Shown here: one piece after another, positions 36,825 to 44,954 of the stretch
Numbering within the stretch: position 1 is the stretch's first letter
Layout: each line of letters opens with the position of its first letter
Assembly (NCBI GenBank): GCA_943787445.1
Contig: CALSML010000021.1
Location: forward strand, 1-64,000
From: an uncultured Alphaproteobacteria bacterium
GTDB taxonomy: Bacteria; Pseudomonadota; Alphaproteobacteria; UBA6615
DNA length: 64,000 nucleotides
Direction: 5' to 3'
Notes under the pieces: generated by a model
Database searches by the model: none
What the model saw: only the letters and a program-made list of their open reading frames with translations
Told to the model about the DNA's origin: nothing
Translations under genes and position numbers: made by a program

Positions 36825-37213
36825 CCAAACACCCTTACCAGACTTGCCTACGGATGCCCCTTGCCCTCAAGGAAGACATGACCTACATCTGTGACGAGTA
36901 TCAGATCAATGAGTCAGACCTCATGAGACGTGCCATCGTGGAGTTCGTCACTCACATCCAACAGAACCCAATCAGACCTCACGTCATATGTTTCTCTGAG
37001 GTCACACTCGGACATCCCTCGGATATGACACCATACAGACCTCTCAGACACCATGCTGAGGGGTCTTTTGCGTTGAGGTCGAGAAGGGTCAGAAAAAGGT
37101 GCCTGAGTGTTTGTCGAGTGGGTCTAAGTCTGCGGGGTATGGGGTCTGGAACATCACCCACACCCCATTCTCTCTACCCATTCCGAATATTCTCTGTCAG
37201 ACTTTCCGTATGA
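36821..37213 (+). CDS. Ribbon-helix-helix DNA-binding protein (C-terminus uncertain)
   Basis: The first 50 residues fit a CopG/Arc-type ribbon-helix-helix: a short strand QTCLRMPLALKEDMTYICDE and then helix YQINESDLMRRAIVEFVTHI. Such proteins are usually dimeric repressors, often autoregulating an antitoxin or plasmid/island operon. After about residue 62 the sequence becomes Arg/Ser/Pro-rich and unlike any domain. A good terminator hairpin (37038-37069) lies inside this part, so the real protein probably ends earlier and a frameshift may hide its stop. Confidence 0.6.
   Translation: MTKHPYQTCLRMPLALKEDMTYICDEYQINESDLMRRAIVEFVTHIQQNPIRPHVICFSEVTLGHPSDMTPYRPLRHHAEGSFALRSRRVRKRCLSVCRVGLSLRGMGSGTSPTPHSLYPFRIFSVRLSV
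37038..37069 (+). terminator. Rho-independent terminator after the RHH gene
   Basis: Stem GACCTCTCAG (37038-37047) / CTGAGGGGTC (37056-37065) with one G-U pair and an 8-nt loop, followed by TTTT. It falls inside the open frame of the RHH gene, arguing that the annotated C-terminus is not real. Confidence 0.65.
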
Positions 37214-37249
37214 GAAACCTGACCGCCACCATCTGCCTGACTGATTGCC

Positions 37250-37534
37250 GTGCTTCTTGGGTTTGTTCTGGGCATTGCGTGGATGAGCATCGGTAATGAT
37301 GCGTTGGATGGAGAGTATCTCCGAGCACTCAAAACGATGGGTGGTTCGGGGATAAATTGGATAGATGCGATATTCAGATATTGTGTCGTATTGCTTGTGA
37401 ATATCGCAAAGGTTCTGGGCATATCCTATGAGGCACTGAACATCTGGGTGTTCATAATCATCCAACCGATGATAATCGTGGTTTTGTTGGGTTGGGTTCT
37501 GAGGTTGCGACGAAAGGTCAGGAAAGTCAGATGA
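37250..37534 (+). CDS. Small membrane protein, element cargo
   Basis: 94 residues from GTG 37250 (start uncertain). Two hydrophobic segments: MLLGFVLGIAWMSIG at the N-terminus and a strong helix NIWVFIIIQPMIIVVLLGWV near the C-terminus, with a middle amphipathic stretch (AIFRYCVVLLVNIAKVLGIS) and a basic tail (RLRRKVRKVR). Unknown function. Located between the RHH gene and the Sel1 gene. Confidence 0.5.
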   Translation: MLLGFVLGIAWMSIGNDALDGEYLRALKTMGGSGINWIDAIFRYCVVLLVNIAKVLGISYEALNIWVFIIIQPMIIVVLLGWVLRLRRKVRKVR

Positions 37535-37613
37535 TACAACGCCTCAAAATGAAAGGTCACAGACCTTTAATACTAGCGGTTCTTCTCCGGTTTTTTTAAG
37601 GAGAGTAAAATAT

Positions 37614-38681
37614 GTGAAGGAGGAAACATTATCGTGCCCTGACGGTTTCCAAAGGGGCGAAGACGCATATCAAAAGGGCGATTACGCAACTGCTTTTCAT
37701 GAATGGAGACTTCTTGCCAAAGATGGACTCGCTGCTGCCCAGTACAATCTGGGTGTGATGTACCAAAAAGGACAAGGTGTTCCACAGGACTATAAGACTG
37801 CGGTGAAGTGGTACAGACTTGCTGCCGAACAGGGGTATGCCTGTGCCCAGTACAATCTGGGTGTGATGTACCAAAAAGGATTAGGTGTTCCACAGAACTA
37901 TAAGACTGCGGTGAAGTGGTACAGACTTGCTGCCGAACAGGGGTATGCCCTGCCCAGTACAATCTGGGTGTGATGTACCAAAAAGGATAAGGTGTTCCAC
38001 AGAACTATAAGACTGCGGTGAAGTGGTACAGACTTGCTGCTGAACAAGGAGATGATTTATCCCAATATAGTATGGGAAATATGTACTCAAAAGGACACGG
38101 GGTTGCTCAGAACTACAATACTTCGTTGAACTTTTTCAAACTTGCTGCTGAACAAGAAAATGTCTATGCCCAGTTCGCTCTTGGTAATGTTTATTATAAC
38201 GGGGATGGTGTATCACGGAACCATGATACGGCAATGAAATGGTACAAACTCGCTGCGAGGTCAAGGGTATTCAGACGCCCATGAAATGATAGATGCGATG
38301 CATAAAAGTAGAAAAAATTTATTTTCTTTAAAAAAGATAAATAAAAAGACATTCAGAAATAAGATAGAAAAATTTAACGCAAAAGATATTTTTTGGATTG
38401 CGCCTATATCAATAATGGCACTCGGATTTTTGCCGATGCCTTATGGTTACTATACGCTATCTAGATTCGTGGTCTGTGCCTGTTCAATTTATTTCATGCA
38501 CCGCATATACCTCAAAAATCAAACCTCATTTGTTTGGGTATTTGGGTTTTTGGCATTGCTTTATAACCCAATTATTCCAGTCCACCTTTATCAAAAAGAA
38601 ATATGGATGGTAGTGAACGCGATTACAGCGGTTTTATTTTTTGTAAAGAAAGGAGATGCTTTACGTGAAGAAGTAGATTAA
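37614..38681 (+). pseudogene. Sel1-repeat protein with C-terminal membrane domain, frameshifted
   Basis: GTG 37614 (after AAGGAG at 37598-37603) opens a short leader, then Sel1/TPR-like 36-residue repeats: AAAQYNLGVMYQKGQGVPQD, WYRLAAEQGYACAQYNLGVM, and further degenerate ones to about 38260 (YAQFALGNVYYNGDGVSRNH). The third repeat has lost one base (unit spacing 107 instead of 108 nt) and carries TAA for CAA near 37988. Another indel near 38265 leads into SDAHEMIDAMHKSRKN and then three to four membrane helices (IAPISIMALGFLPMPYGYYT, FGFLALLYNPIIPVHLYQKE) ending at TAA 38679-38681. The C-terminal part resembles DUF6804. Sel1 repeats mediate protein contacts; the combined role is unknown. As sequenced, it cannot make the whole protein. 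Confidence 0.65.
37737..38059 (+). repeat. Near-identical 108-bp tandem repeats within the Sel1 gene
   Basis: Units begin GCCCAGTACAATCTGGGTGT at 37737, 37845 and 37952. Unit 1 to 2 spacing is 108 nt, and unit 2 to 3 is 107 nt because of a one-base loss (GCCTGTGCCC versus GCCCTGCCC). High nucleotide identity indicates recent duplication. Confidence 0.85.
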
Positions 38682-38683
38682 TT

Positions 38684-39228
38684 CTACGACGACCCGAGTG
38701 CCCGATAGACACTCGCCCGTCCTATTCCCAGTTCCTTCGCAATCGCAGACGCACCCATTCCACTATCACGCAGTTCCTTGACCCTCACCACATCCACAGA
38801 GGGTTTGCGTCCCTTATAGACACCCTCGTTCCTTTGCCTTTGCGATGCCTTCCATCTGCCGTTCTTTGCGAAGGTTTGTCTCAAACTCCCCAAAGACCCC
38901 CAACATATCCAAGAAACATTTTCCCGCACTTGTTCTGGGTGTCTATCGGTTGCTCTGTCGCAGATAGGGTCACACCTCGCTTATCAAGGTCATAGACGAT
39001 GTTTTGGAGGTCACGGATGGACCTCGCCAACCTATCAACACGGGTCACCACCAGTTCGTCCCCATCTCGCAGGAACTCCAACAGGGTATTCAGTTCATCC
39101 CGTCCTTGAACGGATGTCCCAGACACCTTCTCCTGTCGTATCGTTTCGCATCCTGCGTTGGTGAGTGCTTCCACCTGTATCGTCAAATCCTGCCCTGACG
39201 AACTGACCCGTGCGTATCCATATTTCAT
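38684..39228 (-). CDS. Serine recombinase (resolvase/invertase family), frameshifted
   Basis: ATG 39228 gives MKYGYARVSSSGQDLTIQVE, with the catalytic serine in ARVSSSGQ (about Ser9-10). Next come EKVSGTSVQGRDELNTLLEF and ELVVTRVDRLARSIRDLQNI, the standard resolvase catalytic core. Indels at about 38880-38960 and 38830 split the rest: CFLDMLGVFGEFETNLRKER then RQMEGIAKAKERGVYKGRKP. The C-terminal helix-turn-helix is LRDSGMGASAIAKELGIGRA (38690-38770). It would make about 180 residues, normal for Hin/Tn3-type enzymes. Such enzymes invert or resolve DNA at short paired sites; repeats upstream are candidates. Confidence 0.85.
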
Positions 39229-39245
39229 CGGTCTAACTCCCAAAG

Positions 39246-39338
39246 TGTCTCATTTAGGTTTAGACCTTACTTGATTGTGTCTCATATATCAAGTATAAAT
39301 GCTATTGAGACACTTATTCTGTCTCAATCAAATGTCTC
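39246..39338. promoter_or_regulatory. Clustered TGTCTCA boxes with perfect inverted repeat
   Basis: ATTGAGACA (39304-39312) / TGTCTCAAT (39320-39328) is a perfect 9-bp inverted repeat with a 7-nt spacer. Further TGTCTCA heptamers occur at 39246 and 39278, and TGTCTCT at 39333. The region separates the serine recombinase start (39228) from a divergent small gene (39394). It could be a recombination (res) site or a repressor operator. Confidence 0.55.
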
Positions 39339-39393
39339 TGGTGGGTGTAATCCAACGAGACACCACCAAACCCCGAAAATAGGAAAGACCGAT

Positions 39394-39567
39394 ATGACTG
39401 ATGGATATGACGCAACCGCAAAACGGTGAATGAGGAGATTGCGAAACTTGGGGATGCGGGGACATTTGCTGACCTCGCAGGGATAGACAAGAAACTGGGA
39501 CTACCGCAGGGAACCAGTTGGGAGATGCGGTGGGTATGCAGACTACTTTGCGTTTGAGGAGGATTGA
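39394..39567 (+). CDS. Small acidic element protein, frameshifted
   Basis: ATG 39394 follows AGGAAAG. Joining two frames gives MTDGYDATAK, TVNEEIAKLGDAGTFADLAG, IDKKLGLPQGTSWEMRW, then YADYFAFEED before TGA 39565-39567. That is about 57 residues, and one-base changes near 39428 and 39530 break the frame. The residue composition and the continuing protein-like sequence in the shifted frames support a real small gene. Function unknown; it diverges from the serine recombinase across the TGTCTCA cluster. Confidence 0.4.
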
Positions 39568-39773
39568 CCCCCAACCAGAACTCACAACCAAATCACAATC
39601 TATAAACCACGATAGTATCCAGTAGAAATCTCAAACACCCCCCACCGAGAACTGGAAGGGGTATGGATGAAACTTCCCTGTGAAAAATACACCCCGCTAT
39701 TTTTACGGGAACTGACCCTTACACACATTATCCAAGTGCTTGCTCTGCCTGATCGCATATACCGACACCCTTA

Positions 39774-40907
39774 TCAAACTGTCTCCAGAACCCGTTTCGT
39801 TCGCAACTGCCTGGTGAACTCCGGCATCTGCGGTGAGAGGTGCGTGAGATAGAACTTCTCCAGCATCAGAACGCTGGTCCTAGCATTCTTCGCCAATCCG
39901 AATAGGTCGTTTCCGCCGTTTTAAGGATCTGAAAACAGAGCGAGGAATGCCGGAGAGAGTAGGTGGTGTGTGCCTGTCCATAGGCATCAGTTTCTAGTCC
40001 CGCCGCCTTAACCAGGTACTTGAACATCTTTGAAACCCTGTCGCCCGCATAGGTCCGGTCCTGGATGTCATTAAAGAACAGATAGTCGTTCCTGCCATCA
40101 TGACGAGGCAGGATCTTCTTACGTAAAGGTCTGCAGCGACCTCAGTGGTCGTACTGTCGATGCTTCCCTTGGCATTCTTGGTCTTGGAATTGGGCACGGA
40201 GATGACCAGTTGGTCGATACCGTCATCACTGAAGACCCGAATATGCTTGTTTTGCAGCAGTTTCCACTCACTTGGACGCAGGAACGAGTGAACCATGAAT
40301 ACGATGAAGTCATAGAGTTCCCCGAAATCGAATTCGGTCCTCTCCGGCGGATTGTCCCGCAATGACCTGCATGTCTCTAGAAGAACCGCGTACTGCTCTG
40401 GACTGAACCAGGGTCGAGGGTTCTCGGTGCGTTTGATGGTCGGCAGAGTAGGGATGTGATCAATGGTGCCGTCGCGTTCTGCCTCCTTGAGGACCTTGCG
40501 CACCAGAACGACATATTTCTTCAGAGATGACTGCGACAGACCCTTTTCGGCGTGGAGTTCCGCGATGAAGGTATCGATCAGGTTATAATCGATCTTCGAG
40601 ACATGGATGTGCCCCAAATAGGGTAAAAGGTCGTTATCGAGTTTGAGTTTATCGTTGTAGAACATCTCCTCGACCAACTCGCCGCGAGAGATTTGTCTTT
40701 CTGAGTGGTCTGGAACCGCTGAGCAAATGCGGCAAACGACTGTTCTTCAATAACCTTGTGATTTCTGCGCTCTAGGACTCGTTCTTCATACCAGTCCTTA
40801 GCAAAATCCTTGGCATCGATAAGGCGTTCACACCGTGTCGATTTCTTAACGAAACGACTGCGGGCAGGGACATACATCCCGACATACCAGAACTTGGATG
40901 CGGGCAT
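39774..40907 (-). CDS. int: Tyrosine integrase of the element, frameshifted
   Basis: About 377 codons. The N-terminal arm/core-binding part starts MPASKFWYVGMYVPARSRFV (ATG 40907-40905), then RFQTTQKDKSLA and, after an indel near 40690, ELVEEMFYNDKLKLDNDLLP and LHAEKGLSQSSLKKYVVLVR, a SAM-like domain. The catalytic domain has box I arginine in SFLRPSEWKLL, the lysine in NSKTKNAKG, box II TTYSLRHS, and after further indels (about 40120, 39880) the nucleophile in LEKFYLTHLSPQMPEFTRQL. The stop is at 39776-39774. All catalytic residues are visible across frames. It lies just inside the right end, as expected for a tRNA-targeting integrase. Confidence 0.85.
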
Positions 40908-41004
40908 CCTGAAACACCTGCAATGTGTCAGGGTATCCTCGTCCGAGAGACTGGATATCTAGTTTTCGATGCCTGGATTCTGCCGCTCTCATGACGACAG
41001 TTTG

Positions 41005-41024
41005 TTGGTCAGTTGTTGGTCAGT
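41005..41024 (+). repeat. Direct repeats TTGGTCAGT, possible integrase arm sites (right)
   Basis: TTGGTCAGT at 41005-41013 and 41016-41024, spaced 2 nt, matching the doublet at the left end in the same orientation. Located upstream of the integrase start and about 50 nt inside the right core repeat. Confidence 0.5.
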
Positions 41025-41075
41025 CAATGATGTTTTAGTTATTATTATATATCAATGACTTATGCATAATTCAGA

Positions 41076-41088
41076 GGTTTTCAAGACC
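41076..41088. repeat. Putative attR core (anticodon-loop repeat)
   Basis: GGTTTTCAAGACC. The right flank GGTCCTTCAACCACTCAGCC continues as the 5' half of a tRNA-Ser(UGA) on the minus strand; the left flank TTCAGA is element sequence. Confidence 0.65.
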
Positions 41089-41354
41089 GGTCCTTCAACC
41101 ACTCAGCCACCCCTCCGGCACCGCAGAACATACCGATCTTTCCCGAGGATGGAAGGTACTAAGTGCGTGTTTTCTTCGGGGTAGCGCGGCGACAGTCGTA
41201 TCCTGCGAGAGTTTTTTTCATAAAGTTAATCACACACCCAACCCCACTGTGTGACGCGCTACCGAGATCCTAGAGGGTGCCTGGGTAACCATTCAGGGCA
41301 TCGATGCATAACCAGCAAATTTATGTCCTTGTCCCGTCATTTCGAGGCGACGCG
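41076..41354. repeat. Long direct repeat R2: split host tRNA-Ser 5' half plus flank
   Basis: On the minus strand, 41119-41076 reads GGAGGGGTGGCTGAGTGGTT then GAAGGACCGGTCTTGAAAACC: a well-formed tRNA-Ser acceptor 5' strand, D-arm and anticodon stem-loop that then stops matching a tRNA. Beyond it, 41120-41354 parallels the R1 flank. The similarity runs into the last codons of the PilZ gene, so this copy looks like the original chromosomal site. Confidence 0.75.
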
Positions 41355-41701
41355 AAGTTGCCAGATGCAACATGAGGTCCTGGATCACGTCGAACGCAAT
41401 TCCCTGAGAGCTCGATGAAGTTGCCGCCGAACCGTCCCGTTTCAACATCCACGTAATTGATCGTTACCAGAATCTCGACCTCACGCGTCTTGTAGTCCGA
41501 GAGTTCGAGCTCCGCGCGCTGCTCAACCTCGGGCCAGGGGGTATTGTCATGGCGCAGAAACGCCCCGGTTGCGCCAAATCCAGAGAGTCCAATATCGAGA
41601 ATTCTGACGTCTTGCGCATCCAGAAGCGCATCAATCGCGACAGCACGTCGTCGATCGCGGCGCAATTCCTTATCTGCAAATCCTATAACGCGTGTCGACA
41701 T
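41321..41701 (-). CDS. PilZ-domain-like protein
   Basis: 126 residues. The PilZ signature is present: RRDRRRAVAIDALLD (an R-x3-R type arginine motif) followed by VRILDIGLSGFGATGAFL (the D-x-S-x2-G motif), then beta strands RAELELSDYKTREVEILVTI. PilZ domains bind cyclic di-GMP and tune motility or surface polysaccharide. The last residues, ASPRNDGTRT, lie in sequence shared with the R1 repeat, so the native C-terminus could have been changed by a repeat. Confidence 0.65.
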   Translation of the reverse strand: MSTRVIGFADKELRRDRRRAVAIDALLDAQDVRILDIGLSGFGATGAFLRHDNTPWPEVEQRAELELSDYKTREVEILVTINYVDVETGRFGGNFIELSGNCVRRDPGPHVASGNFASPRNDGTRT

Positions 41702-41853
41702 ACTTCACCATGTTCAGCGAATTTCGACCCCATTGATACCTCGCAAGCGATTAACCAATACTGAAGGGTCGCGGAATTCCAGCACCCTGATGACAACGGG
41801 ACTGCCGTTGTCCATAACTCTACATCGGCCGCCAGAACCATCAGGTGTTAGCA

Positions 41854-43107
41854 ATGGTCAAAGTCATCGTCCAAATGTACCCCGTCATGCCCACGGCCTC
41901 GGAGGCCGAACGCATGAAAATGCGTCCAATCGGCAGAAACGCGGCACTATTTCAAAAAACCCTGCGCGGCTGGTGTGACATTGTCGAAGAAGCCGACAGG
42001 CTGGGTTTGTGGGGTGTCACAGCTATTGAGCATCACTTTCATTCGGAAGGTTACGAAGTCAGTCCGACACCCGGCGTAATGAATGCGTTCTGGGGCGCGC
42101 GCACCAACAACATTCGCGTCGGACAGCTTGGCTATGTGATGACCACCCACAATCCGATCCGCGTCGCTGAAGAAACAGCGATGCTGGATCATCTGACTGA
42201 AGGTCGGTGTTTCGTGGGGTTCTCGCGGGGTTTCCAATCCCGCTGGACCGATGTGATCGGGCAACATCTGGGCGCGCGGGCAACAAAGTCCGACGGCGGC
42301 GATGATGACCAGCTCAATCGCGAGATATTTGAAGAATCCGTTGAGATCGTTCTCAAATCCTGGACGCAGGAAAGTATCGAACACAATTCTCCGCGCTGGC
42401 AGATTCCCTATCCGCACGACACCGGGATGAAAGATTGGTTCATGGCACCATGGACGGAGAAACTTGGCGCTCATGGGGAGATCGGGCCTGATGGCGAAAT
42501 ACGCCGGATCAGCGTGGTTCCCGCGCCCTACACAGATCCACATCCACCTGTATTCATTGCTTCAAATGCCAGCCAGGAGACCGTGGAGTATGCGGGCCAA
42601 CACGGCTTCATTCCGGCCTATTTTTCTCACGCGGACAAAGTCGCAAATTATGGGCCGGCCTATGTGGAAGCAGCTGCAAAAGCCGGACATTCATTCACGC
42701 TGGGGCAAAATCAGGCCATCGTACGGATGCCCCGAATCGCCGATACCATGGCCGATGCCCGTCAGGCCGTTGCCGACTATGACGGGATGATTTTCAAGCA
42801 CTTCTATGAAAATTTTCTGCCACTGGCATTTCGCGAACAGATCAGCGTCACCCCGGACACGGCGCTGGAAGATCTCGTCGATCCCATGGTTGCGACCGGA
42901 TTGTTTGTTCCGGGCTCAGTCAGTGAAGTTCGCGATCAGTTCGTCGCACAATGGGAGCATCTGCCGGCCGAATATGTGATCCTGATCTATCACTATGCCC
43001 AGCAGCCCAAGGAGAGTGTGATTGCCAATCTCAAGCTGTTTATGGACGAAGTGAAACCTGCGCTTGATGAACTCACAGATTATGAGGACCGGGAAGAAAA
43101 CCCCTAA
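41854..43107 (+). CDS. Luciferase-like flavin-dependent monooxygenase (LLM class)
   Basis: 417 residues from ATG 41854 (MVKVIVQMYPVMP). Bacterial-luciferase fold: DIVEEADRLGLWGVTAIEHH, NNIRVGQLGYVMTTHNPIRV, MLDHLTEGRCFVGFSRGFQS (the family LD-L--GR---G-G-G region), then PPVFIASNASQETVEYAGQH and a late PGSVSEVRDQFVAQW. It uses reduced flavin and oxygen on an organic substrate that the sequence does not reveal. Its stop overlaps the convergent formamidase-family gene by 4 nt. Confidence 0.88.
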   Translation: MVKVIVQMYPVMPTASEAERMKMRPIGRNAALFQKTLRGWCDIVEEADRLGLWGVTAIEHHFHSEGYEVSPTPGVMNAFWGARTNNIRVGQLGYVMTTHNPIRVAEETAMLDHLTEGRCFVGFSRGFQSRWTDVIGQHLGARATKSDGGDDDQLNREIFEESVEIVLKSWTQESIEHNSPRWQIPYPHDTGMKDWFMAPWTEKLGAHGEIGPDGEIRRISVVPAPYTDPHPPVFIASNASQETVEYAGQHGFIPAYFSHADKVANYGPAYVEAAAKAGHSFTLGQNQAIVRMPRIADTMADARQAVADYDGMIFKHFYENFLPLAFREQISVTPDTALEDLVDPMVATGLFVPGSVSEVRDQFVAQWEHLPAEYVILIYHYAQQPKESVIANLKLFMDEVKPALDELTDYEDREENP

Positions 43108-44075
43108 AGGCGTTTTCCCTGTGCTTCGCCGGCACCGTGCAAAGCGGCTTTTGGCAACATCACGTGACAGCCTTTGTTGACATTCACCAGCTGTGAGACG
43201 CGCACATCCGCGGCCAGACTACACAGCGAGTATGCATCTTCACGGGACAGGTTTGTGCGTTCGCAGACCAGCTTGATCATTTCGCGCAAACCTTGTTTGG
43301 CAGCATCATCCAGATCCTGATCAATCCCGATGGTAATGTAATGGGTATCAGTCTCTGCGCGGGGCATCGTGTGGGACAAATCCTTTCGAACATAAAACTC
43401 GAATGTGCCGATCAAAGCGGTTTCAGCAGCTGACAGACAGCTTTCACCGTCACCCTGAAGAGCGTGACCATCCCCGGTCTGAAAATTTGCACCCGGCACA
43501 AACACCGGGAGATACAAGGTAGCGCCTGCACCAAGTTCCTTGATGTCGAGATTACCCCCATGCGGCTGCGGGACGATCGACGTGATCGGTCCCCATTCCG
43601 GCGGCGGGGACACGCCCATCACGCCAAAGAAAGGATTGCAGGGCAGTTCCACACCCCATGGCGGGGTCGCAACCATCCGGTCCCGATCCAGTGGAATGTT
43701 GATCACCCGTCGCGTTGGAAAATCCTCGGGCAGGGCGCCCTTCAGCGGCATGATCATGTTCCAGGCCCAGTCCTGGCGCAGCTTTACATCAACAATGCGA
43801 ACCTCGAGAACATCACCCGGTTCAGCACCTTTCAAGGCAACCGGACCGGTCATGATATGTCCGGGCAGTATCGGCTTGTTGGAGGCGATGAAAGCTTCAT
43901 GATCTGGAAGCAGATTGCCGGCTGCATCCTCTGGAATTTGTTCCCGCCCGCCTGAGATTGTCTCGATGGTCACCCTGTCGCCGGACTCCACCTCCAGAAC
44001 GGCGTCGAAATCGGCGGAAAATGCGCCCCAACGCAAATTCTCCGGATTTGATGTCAGATGATGTTCGTTCGCCAT
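43104..44075 (-). CDS. Acetamidase/formamidase family protein
   Basis: 323 residues of the FmdA/AmdA fold: LRWGAFSADFDAVLEVESGD at the N-terminus, PILPGHIMTGPVALKGAEPG, GDVLEVRIVDVKLRQDWAWN, PPWGVELPCNPFFGVMGVSP, GGNLDIKELGAGATLYLPVF, FQTGDGHALQGDGESCLSAA. These enzymes cleave small amides to ammonia and the acid; the GDGH-AQGDGE core carries the metal/active-site residues. It sits with LLM, SDR and amidohydrolase genes, which suggests breakdown of an amide- or N-containing compound (inference). ATG at 44075. Confidence 0.9.
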   Translation of the reverse strand: MANEHHLTSNPENLRWGAFSADFDAVLEVESGDRVTIETISGGREQIPEDAAGNLLPDHEAFIASNKPILPGHIMTGPVALKGAEPGDVLEVRIVDVKLRQDWAWNMIMPLKGALPEDFPTRRVINIPLDRDRMVATPPWGVELPCNPFFGVMGVSPPPEWGPITSIVPQPHGGNLDIKELGAGATLYLPVFVPGANFQTGDGHALQGDGESCLSAAETALIGTFEFYVRKDLSHTMPRAETDTHYITIGIDQDLDDAAKQGLREMIKLVCERTNLSREDAYSLCSLAADVRVSQLVNVNKGCHVMLPKAALHGAGEAQGKRL

Positions 44076-44143
44076 GGTCCTCTCCCCCTAAATGCACGTC
44101 ACGTATTCTGTAGGTCTGCGCATGACGGAGCAAGCATAGACCC

Positions 44144-44902
44144 TCACATCGCCGATACACCGCCATCGAGAACGAGTTCCGCACCGGTCATAAACCGGGA
44201 TTCTTCTGACGCCAGATAGACCACAGCATGGGCAACATCATCGGGTGTACCCAATAAGCCCATCGGAATCTGCCGGGCAAGTTTCTCAAGCGCTGCGTCC
44301 CGATCTCCGTTACGAATCAAATTGTCGAGGATCGGTGTATCGACAAAGGCCGGATGCACCGAGTTGCACCGCACATTGTTTTTTTCTCGGGCACAGTGAA
44401 GCGCCACGGATTTTGTCAGATGTCTCACAGCCGCCTTCGCCGAGTTGTATGCCGCAAGGTTGTGGCCCGCGATGATTCCGGAGATCGAGGATATGTTAAT
44501 GATCGAGCCACCACCGGAGGACACGATATGCCGGATCGCGTGTTTGCAACCGAGGAAAACACTGTCCAGATCGAGTGCGTGGAGAGAACGCCAGTCTTCC
44601 AGTGAGGTCTCTTCCACAGAACCGGTTATCGCTGTCCCCGCACAGTTGACCAGCACATGCAGATCACCGAGTTCGCTAACGGTTTGCTCGAGTGCCGAGC
44701 ACCATGCCTGTTCGTCCGTGACGTCATGGGGGATCGCGATCGTTTCACCGCCGATCTGCGTAGCCACCGCTGCAACCCCTTCCACATTGATATCTGAAAC
44801 AGCGACCTGCGCACCTTGCGCGGCAAGCATAATGGCGCTTGTGCGTCCAATACCCGAAGCTGCGCCCGTCACCAACGCGATCTTTCCCTCGACACGTTTC
44901 AT
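44144..44902 (-). CDS. SDR-family NAD(P)-dependent oxidoreductase
   Basis: 252 residues. Rossmann signature TGAASGIG (about 11-18); NAG equivalent VNCAGTA; catalytic Ser in NISSISGI; Tyr-x3-Lys as YNSAK; DGG motif at the end (LVLDGGVSAM). Cofactor cue: Asp at the end of strand 2 (VAVSDINVEG) favours NAD. I prefer ATG 44902 (MKRVEGKIALVTG) to 44911. Substrate unknown; it follows the formamidase gene on the same strand. Confidence 0.9.
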   Translation of the reverse strand: MKRVEGKIALVTGAASGIGRTSAIMLAAQGAQVAVSDINVEGVAAVATQIGGETIAIPHDVTDEQAWCSALEQTVSELGDLHVLVNCAGTAITGSVEETSLEDWRSLHALDLDSVFLGCKHAIRHIVSSGGGSIINISSISGIIAGHNLAAYNSAKAAVRHLTKSVALHCAREKNNVRCNSVHPAFVDTPILDNLIRNGDRDAALEKLARQIPMGLLGTPDDVAHAVVYLASEESRFMTGAELVLDGGVSAM

Positions 44903-44954
44903 TTCCCACAACCTCCGCTACATTCACCGCATCAAACCTGTTTCACTGACTGTC

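Noticed and set aside
37737-38059. Regular repeats that could suggest a CRISPR array
   Set aside because: The repeats are 108 nt, contiguous without spacers, and encode in-frame Sel1 units; no cas genes are present.
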